Shown here piece by piece: positions 14,344 to 21,206 of a stretch of DNA of 24,158 bases. Both the position numbers and the translations under genes were made by a program. The notes below the pieces were generated by a model. The model did no database searches, was not told the origin of the DNA, and worked only from the letters and a program-made list of their open reading frames with translations. The stretch is from a virus. The stretch spans positions 1 through 24,158 of IMG/VR virus record IMGVR_UViG_3300048065_000210. One strand, written 5' to 3'. Positions within the stretch are counted from its first letter, which is position 1. Every line of letters begins with the position of its first letter.

Positions 14344-14785
14344 TTGCTAGTTCCTCTAATGCCTCATATATTGCTTGTTTAATTATTTTCTCAACTTCTG
14401 CAAAATCTTCTGATGCTAATACTAAATGTGCAACCTTATTTGGTATAGTTAGCATCTTTCCTCTGCAATTTGATGTGTAATTGATCCAAGTTTCCTCAAC
14501 TTGATCAGTAGGAATTAATTTTCCCTCTAAAACTGCTACATCTAGTTGAGCTTTATCAGCTTGCGCTTTAGTTAGACGTGTTTTTTCCTCAGTTATGTCA
14601 CCTGTTCCATCTTTTGATGTATATCTACCTTGTTTTTGCAAATATGCTATGTAAGAACGCCTACAATGGTCCATATCTAATGGATTTGCACCTAATTTAG
14701 CCTGAAATACATCATTATTGATCAATTTACCAACATTTTGCACAGTCATGAACAGATGTTCTGCTACTTCTTTTCTAGTTGCCAT
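14273..14785 (-). CDS. Terminase small subunit (Nu1-like)
   Basis: This 170-residue protein begins with a winged-helix segment (MATRKEVAEHLFMTVQNVGK) and LDMDHCRRSYIAYLQ. It then has a coiled-coil hinge EEKTRLTKAQADKAQLDVAV followed by LIPTDQVEETW and the C-terminal large-subunit-binding region (IYEALEEL). This is the typical Nu1 layout. It binds DNA near cos and recruits the large subunit. The gene overlaps the large subunit by 71 nt. Its upstream flank has the more G+C-rich, dyad-bearing region described separately. Confidence 0.88.
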   Translation of the reverse strand: MATRKEVAEHLFMTVQNVGKLINNDVFQAKLGANPLDMDHCRRSYIAYLQKQGRYTSKDGTGDITEEKTRLTKAQADKAQLDVAVLEGKLIPTDQVEETWINYTSNCRGKMLTIPNKVAHLVLASEDFAEVEKIIKQAIYEALEELANDPIPQEYRESTLVNKKDMESTT

Positions 14786-14810
14786 TGTTTAATATTAAAC
14801 TGGATATATG

Positions 14811-14915
14811 GGACCTACGTCTAGAAACAAAGTGTGGCGCGAATAACCACATAGATATCGCCCATAAAGGAACCGCAAAATCTGAACATGTGTATCTCAT
14901 AGTGTGTCTAGGTCC
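14811..14915. other. Candidate cos / packaging-start region
   Basis: The block 14811-14910 contains 43 G or C in 100 bases, clearly above the roughly 30% of surrounding lines. GGACCTA (14811-14817) and TAGGTCC (14909-14915) form an inverted repeat. Between them TGTGG (14833-14837) and CCACA (14847-14851) could form a five-base-pair hairpin. It lies just upstream of the Nu1-like gene, where lambda has cosN/cosB. The gap 14786-14896 has no convincing gene. A 41-codon frame (14900-14775) is possible but codes with atypical codons. Function is inferred. Confidence 0.35.
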
Positions 14916-15313
14916 TTTAATCTGTAATGGTACAATGTGTTTAACGGTATCAAGGCGCAACGTCCGTTGTTGATTTTTATCTCTTTGTAATCTTCACGTA
15001 ATATGCATTCAACAATACTCATTGGCTTGATCCACAAGAATCCATCAATTGTATGTATGCACCATACGTCTGCTCTTGTTGTAAGTATGTCACCTTGCTT
15101 ATTATTCTTTTCAAATTCTATAATAATATTTCCTGTAGTTTCAGATCGCTTATCATACTTTACTTCTACTGATTTATGTAGTTCAGGTATCCATATATCG
15201 TAATCAAGGAACTGTCCATCTATTCTTGTTGACAGTGGATATTTCTTTCTTAGAGCTTTAAGTACTTTCTCTTCGTACTCAATACCTATCTTAAGCATTC
15301 TACTAAAGTTCAT
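14897..15313 (-). CDS. PD-(D/E)XK nuclease-like protein, third copy type
   Basis: This 138-residue protein contains the elements of a PD-(D/E)XK fold: an N-terminal helix with IEYEEKVLKAL (Glu12/Glu14), DYDIW (Asp37/Asp39), then SVEVKYDKR (Glu50-x-Lys52). It ends with a strand-rich part, WCIHTIDGFLWIK. The fold is seen in Holliday-junction resolvases, restriction enzymes and other DNA nucleases. It overlaps the gpZ-like gene as ATGA and lies just before the packaging genes, so resolving branched DNA before packaging is a possible role. Activity is not shown. Confidence 0.65.
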   Translation of the reverse strand: MNFSRMLKIGIEYEEKVLKALRKKYPLSTRIDGQFLDYDIWIPELHKSVEVKYDKRSETTGNIIIEFEKNNKQGDILTTRADVWCIHTIDGFLWIKPMSIVECILREDYKEIKINNGRCALIPLNTLYHYRLKDLDTL

Positions 15314-15918
15314 CGTGTTTTATATCCAGCTTTCTTTATGTAGTAATCTGCTACTTTCTTAAACTTAAGTGGTAGCTGTGATTCAACAGCTTTCTTAGCT
15401 ATTCTGTGGAATGGGAATATCTTGTCATATCTAGGATTATCATAAAAGTTTATTAGTAGTTTGAGCTTAGTATTCTTACCTTTACCTGTACGTTTCCAAA
15501 CACCTGTATGACCTTTAATTGTTGCTATAAATTCATTCTTACCTTTAACTAAACCGCTACGTCTTCCTGGTATGTTACCAAACTTATTTAATTTCTTGTT
15601 AGCTGTTATAGGTATACCTGTGCTATTTACCTTACGTATACCACCAAATACAGCGAATCTAATAAACTCATCAGCCCATTCTCTAAATAATAATGTTACA
15701 GTTGGTTTGCTTTTCTTTGCATATTTAATGTAAAGAGCGTTAGTTGTTTGTGGTTTAGGTCTATCTAGATATTTACGCATAGCTACTTGTTCTAGCTTCT
15801 TTGCTCGTTTAGCTGTCTCATTTAATGATATGTATGTAATCTTGGGTACATCTATATCCTTAAATCTTTTAAGATCTTTACTAAACTCTTTGATATTACT
15901 TTTTACTGATACTTTCAT
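15310..15918 (-). CDS. gpZ-like minor tail protein (tail completion)
   Basis: This 202-residue, strongly basic protein matches the outline of lambda gpZ. An N-terminal helix pair (IKEFSKDLKRFKDIDVPKIT) is followed by a Lys/Arg-rich middle with IPGRRSGLVKG. Then FIATIKGHTGVWKRTGKGKN lines up with the FIQQLKNG...VMQR-x-GK motif of gpZ, and PFHRIAKKAVESQLPLKFKK matches the C-terminal LP helix. gpZ helps finish the tail so that it can join heads. Here it lies between nuclease and unknown genes, about 11.5 kb upstream in transcription order of the FII/U genes where it normally sits. The match is by memory of the family. Confidence 0.55.
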   Translation of the reverse strand: MKVSVKSNIKEFSKDLKRFKDIDVPKITYISLNETAKRAKKLEQVAMRKYLDRPKPQTTNALYIKYAKKSKPTVTLLFREWADEFIRFAVFGGIRKVNSTGIPITANKKLNKFGNIPGRRSGLVKGKNEFIATIKGHTGVWKRTGKGKNTKLKLLINFYDNPRYDKIFPFHRIAKKAVESQLPLKFKKVADYYIKKAGYKTR

Positions 15919-16420
15919 ATTTAATTAATTTCGGATTTAGCTTTTTAAGTGATTGTTTTATTTTATACAAGTCTTCGCCAAATCCTATTAATAACTCTTG
16001 TATTGTTAATATTGTAACACTTTCCTTATTTCCATACTTATTGTAAGCAACTTCATGATCATGATCATTTTTACAGATAACATAATCTCTATCATTATAT
16101 TTAATAAACCAAAACTCATGATCTAATTTATTAAATCCTAATGCTTCAGCTTCATCAATTAATGCTTGATAAGCTCTTTGCATCATCTCAATGAGATCTA
16201 TTTTATTTTTTGTTATAAATATATTATCATCATAATGATCTAAAGCTCTATCGAATCTTGTTTTTAATTCAGGTCTAATACAAGTTAACAACCTTTCTAA
16301 ATTCCAAGATTCATCAATATATAGTTTTAATTCATAAAGTTTTTTATGAGCATTAACCAGTTTCATATCTGATTGTTTAGCTTCTAATTCTTTAATTCTA
16401 TCTTCTTTAGTTACATTCAT
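15896..16420 (-). CDS. Hypothetical helical protein next to repeat array (174 aa)
   Basis: This 174-residue, mostly helical, charged protein starts MNVTKEDRIKELEAKQSDM with a probable coiled coil and an acidic/aromatic central part (ALDHYDDNIFITKNKIDLIE, EFWFIKYNDRDYVI). I do not recognise a family. It is the first gene after the repeat array and its first codons read through a repeat copy (GTTACA at 16410). A role in regulation or replication initiation could be proposed from position alone. Its end overlaps the gpZ-like start by 23 nt. Confidence 0.65.
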   Translation of the reverse strand: MNVTKEDRIKELEAKQSDMKLVNAHKKLYELKLYIDESWNLERLLTCIRPELKTRFDRALDHYDDNIFITKNKIDLIEMMQRAYQALIDEAEALGFNKLDHEFWFIKYNDRDYVICKNDHDHEVAYNKYGNKESVTILTIQELLIGFGEDLYKIKQSLKKLNPKLIKYESISKK

Positions 16421-16462
16421 AGTTACTTATCTCAATTTCTGGGTATCAAAAGTAGTTACATT

Positions 16463-16496
16463 GGTTACATATACCTATAGGTATATGTATGTAACC
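16463..16496. repeat. 34-nt imperfect palindrome containing a perfect 20-bp palindrome
   Basis: GGTTACATA... and its near complement end this element. Inside, CATATACCTATAGGTATATG (16468-16487) is a perfect palindrome. The outer arms GGTTAC/GTAACC differ by a 4-base insert. It may be a protein-binding site or extrude a cruciform. No U-tract follows, so it is not a standard terminator. Confidence 0.75.
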
Positions 16497-16527
16497 AAAT
16501 ATGTAACTCTTTTTCTAGTATACCAAC

Positions 16528-16542
16528 GGTTACAATGTAACC
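16528..16542. repeat. Perfect palindrome GGTTACA-A-TGTAACC
   Basis: A perfect 15-nt dyad with one central base is built from two inverted repeat copies. It looks like a dimer-binding operator or an origin-binding unit within the larger array. Confidence 0.75.
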
Positions 16543-16564
16543 AAAATGTAACCATTGTAACTGT

Positions 16565-18412
16565 TTATGTAACTGTTTTAATCTTGTCATATCTTTTGCT
16601 TTGATATCCTTTTTTATCTTCATGATGTATCTTACCTGCATCAGCAAGTCTTTTTATTCTTTGCTTAACAGTGCTATCTTTTAGATCTGCTTGTGCAGCT
16701 ATAATTTCTTTCTGCTTTACCCATATATTTATAGGATCAGTATCTTGTTCTTTAGCAAATTGTGCTTGTAATTCTGCTATAACTAACATTGTCTCATCTA
16801 TCTTAGAATCATCTTGTGTATACATATCTTCTTTAGGAGCTTCTACTAATACGCCTGATGTTAATCCCGGGTAGTTAATTAAGTCTATTTCTTTAAACTT
16901 GAAGTACTTAGGCATCATAGCTTTACCATCTTTAACAAGTGTTTGATTAAATTCTACAAACATTTCTTCATCAGGGTCCTTACGTTTTACAGAGAATTCA
17001 GCATCAACAGCAGCTGGTAATACAGAGCTACCTCTTGCTCTACCATTAGAGCTATGACCTGTATGATGTATTAATGCAATACATGACTTAAATGTTTGCT
17101 TTAAATCATCAACTCTTTCAATAAATTTATTCATATCTTCAGTGCTGTTTTCATTTCCGCCACCAAAATTACGAGCCAAAGTATCTACATATATAGTACC
17201 GATATCACCAAATTCTTCTGCTACATCTTGTATATGTTCTTTAAGCTGTGTATGATCTTTTTCATCTAAAAACCTTACTCCACGATCTGATATAAACAAC
17301 TGAGATGCATGTAAGTCATGATGATAATAATGTTCCCATGCTTGTACACGTCTAGCTATACCTCTTTGACCTTCACCTGCAAGATATATAACAGGGCTTT
17401 GCTTGCATTTATGTTTATGCCATTCAATACCTAAACTAGAACATAGTGCCATATCAATAGCTATAAATGACTTACCACTTTTAGGTGCTCCATATATATC
17501 TACAACTGATTCTTTCTCTAGAATATCCTCTATAATCCATTCTGGCTCTTTAATATTAGTAATAAGATCACTTATCTGTCTTAATACAAGAGTTCCTCTA
17601 CGAGCTTCTCGTGTAGCCGTAGTTATGTAATTTTTAAAACTCTCCTTATCAAAATCTTTACGCTCATAAGCATCATATAAATCATCTTTATCTTTGAAAT
17701 AATTAGGTATTTCTGCTATGCTTACTTTACATTTTTGATTAATTAAGTATTCGCTTAATTCTTTAGCACATTTACTACCAGCTTCATCATTATCAGGCCA
17801 AATAATAACGTCTTTACCTGCAATAACTGACCAATCAGATTTTTTCCATGAATTAACACCACCATGCCAACAGCAAACAGGTCCATCATATAGTTGGTCA
17901 GCTCCTTTAGCTGCTTTTTCACCTTCATTGATTAATACTGCACCATCGCCTTTAGTGAGATATATAGGCATTAAATCATTAGGTCTTTTTGCATACCAAA
18001 TGTTGTTTTCTTTAGTAAATGGCGCGTATTTCTGTTTTATTTTGTAATTATCAGGAAAACGCATAACAACAAAATCATCTGAATACTTTGTAAATACAAC
18101 AGAATCTTTAGCAAATTGCTTCATTTGATCTGATGTAAATGATTGATGTGTTTTGGTTGGTGTAACTGTAGTTTGCATAACAGGTTTATTTGTATTTAAA
18201 ATAACATCACGATCTTGGCCAAAATGATCAATTAGCCAAATAACTCCTCCTCCATCGCTTTCTTCAAAACTATAAAATAATCCTGTTTCAAGATTGAGGC
18301 ACCAACTTCCGTGAGTGCCCCATCTAATCTCGTTACTAGTTTCTTTAGTAGGATTACCTAATAACTGCTTACCGATTTGTGGAGCTAACTGTATAAAGTC
18401 AACTTCATTCAT
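16565..18412 (-). CDS. Toprim primase - RepA-like helicase
   Basis: A 615-residue replication protein. Residues 35-65 (GSWCLNLETGLFYSFEESDG) resemble a degenerate CHC2-type primase head without zinc cysteines. A Toprim domain spans about 155-235, with INEGEK (Glu163/Glu165) and WPDNDEAG (Asp207, Asp209). A RecA-like AAA ATPase follows: Walker A GAPKSGKS (308-315), Walker B IGTIYVDTLARN (405-414), sensor-like LIHHTG (448-452), and Arg-finger-like GRARGSS (457-463). The C-terminus (550-610) holds a winged-helix-like segment. It would prime and unwind the fork. It lies next to SSB upstream and its stop lies inside the repeat array. Confidence 0.88.
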   Translation of the reverse strand: MNEVDFIQLAPQIGKQLLGNPTKETSNEIRWGTHGSWCLNLETGLFYSFEESDGGGVIWLIDHFGQDRDVILNTNKPVMQTTVTPTKTHQSFTSDQMKQFAKDSVVFTKYSDDFVVMRFPDNYKIKQKYAPFTKENNIWYAKRPNDLMPIYLTKGDGAVLINEGEKAAKGADQLYDGPVCCWHGGVNSWKKSDWSVIAGKDVIIWPDNDEAGSKCAKELSEYLINQKCKVSIAEIPNYFKDKDDLYDAYERKDFDKESFKNYITTATREARRGTLVLRQISDLITNIKEPEWIIEDILEKESVVDIYGAPKSGKSFIAIDMALCSSLGIEWHKHKCKQSPVIYLAGEGQRGIARRVQAWEHYYHHDLHASQLFISDRGVRFLDEKDHTQLKEHIQDVAEEFGDIGTIYVDTLARNFGGGNENSTEDMNKFIERVDDLKQTFKSCIALIHHTGHSSNGRARGSSVLPAAVDAEFSVKRKDPDEEMFVEFNQTLVKDGKAMMPKYFKFKEIDLINYPGLTSGVLVEAPKEDMYTQDDSKIDETMLVIAELQAQFAKEQDTDPINIWVKQKEIIAAQADLKDSTVKQRIKRLADAGKIHHEDKKGYQSKRYDKIKTVT

Positions 18413-18415
18413 TAT

Positions 18416-19042
18416 TTAGAACGGTAAATCGTCTTCAGTTAATGGTTTTGCACTAGGATCAAATCTAGGGTCCCCTGACTCAGGCGTTTGATTATCTAAT
18501 GTATTACTATTATCATTAAAACTAAAACCACCTGATGGCTTCTCTGTAGGCTCTGATTGCACAGGTGCCGCATTAAAGTCTGCTGGTTTGTCTGTCCATT
18601 TAACAAAGCTAAATTCAGGTATTGATGAAGATCCTACTTTAAACTCTTGTACTCTACTACCTGTATATTGTAAGTGTGGTACTTTACCAGGGTTCTTTTG
18701 TATATCGTTCCAGAATGTAGAACACATGTTGTTAAAACCTTCGCCTTCTCCCCATGTAAATCTTTGCCATAATCTAGTACCTACATCTGGTATATAGATG
18801 TTTACACTGAATGCTCTTTTATAATCAGGGGCAGGTTGTGTTCTTTTTACACCAGGACGCTCATCCCATGTAAAGTTATACATACCATCATACATACCCC
18901 AACCTGTTTGAATGGTTGATGGATCAACTAAGAAATGTACTAACTGTATTTCTCCATCAGCTGTCATCCAGGCTTTATCTTTGCTACTGTGTTTTATATA
19001 AAGCGAATCAGAACCTCCGCCGTTTAGACCTAAAATGTCCAT
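18416..19042 (-). CDS. Single-stranded DNA-binding protein with DDLPF tail
   Basis: This 208-residue protein has an OB-like N-terminal region with DGEIQLVHFLVDPSTIQTGW and RAFSVNIYIPDVGTRLWQRF. A Gly/Ser/Asn/Pro-rich linker (about 160-200) leads to the acidic ending PLTEDDLPF. That ending is the typical SSB C-terminal peptide (DDxPF) that binds partner repair and replication proteins. The start has GGAG at 6 nt. It is followed after 3 nt by the primase-helicase gene. It probably coats ssDNA at the fork and in recombination with the exonuclease. The N-terminal fold is inferred, while the tail is directly visible. Confidence 0.82.
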   Translation of the reverse strand: MDILGLNGGGSDSLYIKHSSKDKAWMTADGEIQLVHFLVDPSTIQTGWGMYDGMYNFTWDERPGVKRTQPAPDYKRAFSVNIYIPDVGTRLWQRFTWGEGEGFNNMCSTFWNDIQKNPGKVPHLQYTGSRVQEFKVGSSSIPEFSFVKWTDKPADFNAAPVQSEPTEKPSGGFSFNDNSNTLDNQTPESGDPRFDPSAKPLTEDDLPF

Positions 19043-19054
19043 AATATACTCCGT

Positions 19055-19264
19055 TTAATGTATTGTTTTATCAATACTGTTTAAATACTCAGTTTCAAGA
19101 TGGCTTTTACACCTTTCTTTAAAACTATAATAATCCTCGTCGTTTATGATGCCAAAGACATCACATGCGATTTGGATTCTTTCGTAGGCCTTCCTACAAA
19201 ACTCATCGAAATCTTCATCGTATAGATAGCTATTTAAATCCATCTGCTTTTTGTAAGATTTCAT
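19055..19264 (-). CDS. Hypothetical protein (69 aa)
   Basis: A short acidic helical protein reading MKSYKKQMDLNSYLYDEDFD, then EFCRKAYERIQIACDVFGII, with no motif I recognise. AAGG lies 4 nt before the ATG and the gene overlaps the upstream nuclease by 35 nt. It lies between the nuclease and SSB in the replication operon, so a minor role there is all that can be said. Confidence 0.6.
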   Translation of the reverse strand: MKSYKKQMDLNSYLYDEDFDEFCRKAYERIQIACDVFGIINDEDYYSFKERCKSHLETEYLNSIDKTIH

Positions 19265-19652
19265 CTAACCTTTCACATATTTCTGATAATGGGCAAAGAT
19301 AAGTACACTCCCAATTAGGCGTTTCTACACTTGTTACTAAAAACAAGGGTACAACGCACATAATATCTCTGCGATCATATTTGTAAATTAATATAGGTAT
19401 ATATTTACTACCTGCGCTTTCAACAACTTGATGCCACCATTCGTTTTTATACATGGTTTTTTTAGCACTTGATTTATATCTTTTACATTCAATAGCAAAG
19501 TTATTCCAATAAACATCTGCCATTCCTTTTGTTTGGTATTGATCTAGGTTTCTTTTTACTCTATCATTTAAACCTTTTGATTCAAGTAATGTATTTATTT
19601 TATTGACAATAACTCTTTCAAAAGCTGCACCTTTATTTCTGCTGTTTACCAA
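19230..19652 (-). CDS. PD-(D/E)XK nuclease / resolvase-like protein, TTG start
   Basis: This 140-residue protein starts with TTG, supported by AAGGAG 8 nt upstream. No ATG occurs before the catalytic region. It reads GAAFERVIVNKINTLLESKG (Glu12), QTKGMADVYW (Asp46) and AIECKRYK (Glu55-x-Lys57). The pattern E-(N)-D-(N)-ExK is that of Holliday-junction-resolvase-like PD-(D/E)XK enzymes. The downstream part is rich in aromatic and basic residues. With exonuclease and SSB nearby, it would process branched or broken DNA. Confidence 0.72.
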   Translation of the reverse strand: MVNSRNKGAAFERVIVNKINTLLESKGLNDRVKRNLDQYQTKGMADVYWNNFAIECKRYKSSAKKTMYKNEWWHQVVESAGSKYIPILIYKYDRRDIMCVVPLFLVTSVETPNWECTYLCPLSEICERLDEILQKADGFK

Positions 19653-19833
19653 CTTTATTTCTCCTTATTAGCTCCCTAAGTGCTTTTAGTTTAATTTTAG
19701 GTCTTGTATTTTTGTTATTAATCAAAGTTTCTAATTCTTCAATTGACCTATTTTTTACATAAAAGTGTTCAGTTTCATATTTACCTGTCACTTTATTTCT
19801 TGTCTTTGTTGACTTTTTTATTTTTTCTGGCAT
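19633..19833 (-). CDS. Hypothetical basic protein (66 aa)
   Basis: This Lys/Arg-rich protein starts MPEKIKKSTKTRNKVTGKYE and continues with FYVKNRSIEELETLINNKNT and a helical basic end. It overlaps the 41-residue gene upstream by 41 nt in another frame and the nuclease downstream by 20 nt, a pattern common for genes here. DNA or RNA binding is suggested only by charge. No family is recognised and no clear ribosome site is seen. Confidence 0.6.
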   Translation of the reverse strand: MPEKIKKSTKTRNKVTGKYETEHFYVKNRSIEELETLINNKNTRPKIKLKALRELIRRNKVGKQQK

Positions 19834-19918
19834 TTTTAAATATTTTATCCCAATTGTTATCTATTTTCTTTTTATCTTCTGGTCTGCGTTTACTTCCTTT
19901 ACCGCCATGCCAACTCAT
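19793..19918 (-). CDS. Small MSWHGG-type phage protein (41 aa)
   Basis: A 41-codon gene starting within the ATGA left by the end of the ribbon-helix-helix gene (ATG 19918). It begins MSWHGGKGSKRRPEDKKK and continues IDNNWDKIF. This N-terminal pattern is one I associate with small proteins in marine phages. It is short, basic and largely disordered-looking. It overlaps the following 66-residue gene by 41 nt. Function is unknown. The recurrence in phages is from memory and unverified. Confidence 0.6.
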   Translation of the reverse strand: MSWHGGKGSKRRPEDKKKIDNNWDKIFKNARKNKKVNKDKK

Positions 19919-20052
19919 GTAATATTAAGTTTCTTCTTAATAAGTTTTTCTACCACATAAACCATTTTTAATCCATGATTTTTACAGTATTCTTTTAGTT
20001 CTTTATGTACGTCTGCACTAATCCAAACGACTTGCTTTTCTTTATAATCCAT
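19915..20052 (-). CDS. Small ribbon-helix-helix DNA-binding protein (45 aa)
   Basis: This is a 45-codon gene with ATG 20052 inside the exonuclease end (11-nt overlap). The protein has a beta-strand KQVVWIS, a first helix (ADVHKELKEYCKNHG) and a second helix (KMVYVVEKLIKKKL), the layout of Arc/MetJ-type ribbon-helix-helix factors. These dimerise through the strand and bind short palindromes. It is the only visible transcription-factor candidate in the window, so it might act on the TGTATACA sites of promoters A/B. That last step is inference. Confidence 0.72.
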   Translation of the reverse strand: MDYKEKQVVWISADVHKELKEYCKNHGLKMVYVVEKLIKKKLNIT

Positions 20053-20983
20053 GATGTTTAATCCTTAATGTTTTTGCTCTTACGCTTCTTTTTTCTTTAG
20101 CTGGTGTTATTTTTTCTGGCTGTGCTTTGTAATTAATCATTGGCCATTTAACTGTGTATTGATTAGTTTTACCTTCTGACGCATCACCTATTAATTCTTT
20201 GAGTCTTGTTTCTGCGTCATCAATTGTTTTCTCAAGATCTTTAATGATCTTCTTATTAGTAGTAATTGTTTCAATGATAGCATCAGTACCTCCAGGCAAT
20301 ATAATATCATCTTTTTGTACTTTTTTATAAACAATATTTGCATCATTGCTAGTAACAGGAGGATAATATAATTCTTGTTTAACTCTTTGATCAAAATCAA
20401 AAACAATGTCATATAGTTCATGTTTAAATTCAGAATCACGACTATATAAATAAATCCTAAAATCAGTTGATTGCCATAAGACAACAACAGCGCACCAATT
20501 ATAACCAGTACATTCCATTAATCCTTTTGATTGCAATACACCACGCCATTCTTCTAAGTCATTTGTTGGTATATCTCTTGTGCACTTACATTCAAGAACA
20601 CCTGGACCATCTAGTGTAATAGTACTTTGCTCAGGAATGATAAGCCACGGATATTGCCCATTTTTAAACGTTAATTCCTTGGCAACACCCGTTCCGTCTA
20701 ATGATCCTGCAAGAGGGATTTCAGGATGTTCGACTGGCTCATCATGATCTGTTTTTACAAAATCTAAACCTAACATAGTAGCAGCTTCTTCTAATAAAAC
20801 AGGTTCTAATACATCACCCATTCTTTGTATGACTGTTTGTTCGTATGGTTCTGGATCAATACCCTTATGTGCTTTTATAGCTATGTCTAACCATTCATTT
20901 TGTGTCATATATTTACTAACACCTTTAATAACCGGTAATGTAGAACAGCTTGCTTTTGCGTAACTTGTTTTTTTACCTACCAT
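20042..20983 (-). CDS. YqaJ/lambda-exonuclease-type recombination nuclease
   Basis: ATG 20983 is chosen since GGAG lies 7 nt before it; an ATG at 20989 would be only 1 nt from that site. The 313-residue protein contains GDVLEPVLLEEA (Glu60), AGSLDG (Asp96), GVLECK (Glu131, Lys133) and WRGVLQSKGLMECTGYNW (Gln151), the acidic and Lys residues of the YqaJ/lambda-Exo PD-(D/E)XK class. A helical C-terminus (LEKTIDDAETRLKEL) and a basic end follow. Such enzymes make 3' tails for single-strand annealing. No annealase (Beta/Erf-type) gene is visible. Confidence 0.83.
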   Translation of the reverse strand: MVGKKTSYAKASCSTLPVIKGVSKYMTQNEWLDIAIKAHKGIDPEPYEQTVIQRMGDVLEPVLLEEAATMLGLDFVKTDHDEPVEHPEIPLAGSLDGTGVAKELTFKNGQYPWLIIPEQSTITLDGPGVLECKCTRDIPTNDLEEWRGVLQSKGLMECTGYNWCAVVVLWQSTDFRIYLYSRDSEFKHELYDIVFDFDQRVKQELYYPPVTSNDANIVYKKVQKDDIILPGGTDAIIETITTNKKIIKDLEKTIDDAETRLKELIGDASEGKTNQYTVKWPMINYKAQPEKITPAKEKRSVRAKTLRIKHHGL

Positions 20984-21206
20984 TAGCATTCTCCGTATAA
21001 TATAAATCTGCTAATTCTTGAAGTGAAAGATCTGATGGATGGATATGTGTTTCATGATCTTTAGTAGTATATCGATCAGTAACTTTAATGGTTCCATCGT
21101 TATAAATAATTTTTGTATATTTGTGATCTCCCCAATTGTTAACTTCTAATAATTTAATTCTATTAGACCATTCAGTTATCTTAGGTATATCTTCTATAGG
21201 AATCAT
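20973..21206 (-). CDS. Hypothetical protein (77 aa)
   Basis: A small acidic protein starting MIPIEDIPKITEWSNRIKLL with a beta-rich centre (KYTKIIYNDGTIKVTDRY) and an end rich in Leu/Glu. The start overlaps the previous stop as ATGA, and its end overlaps the exonuclease by 11 nt. No family or active site is recognised. It is probably co-translated with the exonuclease. Confidence 0.62.
   Translation of the reverse strand: MIPIEDIPKITEWSNRIKLLEVNNWGDHKYTKIIYNDGTIKVTDRYTTKDHETHIHPSDLSLQELADLYYTENANGR

Larger units (their letters stand above)
16410..16573. repeat. GTTACA/TGTAAC repeat array, possible origin or operator
   Basis: Ten exact GTTACA/TGTAAC copies lie in 164 bases: GTTACA at 16410, 16455, 16464 and 16529; TGTAAC at 16490, 16502, 16536, 16547, 16556 and 16568. 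There is also one near copy at 16422. Two palindromes lie within it. The array fills the only gap (16421-16564) beside the primase-helicase gene and reaches a few codons into both flanks. Iteron-like origin use is an inference. Confidence 0.7.

Noticed and set aside
14775-14960. 61-codon minus-strand frame (with a possible 41-codon start at 14900 in ATGA) and a plus-strand frame at 14779-14973
   Set aside because: Unusual codons and composition (CGC, GCG, repeated Trp) for this phage; the region is better explained as a non-coding dyad-bearing site before the terminase gene. A small gene is not fully excluded.
16465-16647. 60-codon minus-strand frame across the repeat array
   Set aside because: Runs through the GTTACA repeats and out of frame with the helicase C-terminus; product rich in Lys/Leu/Tyr with no pattern.
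16810-16824. A further TGTATACA near 16815
   Set aside because: Lies within the helicase coding frame with no -10 box at the right distance; treated as chance.
20191-20487. 98-codon minus-strand frame inside the exonuclease gene
   Set aside because: Shadow frame of an A+T-rich gene; hydrophobic low-complexity product.
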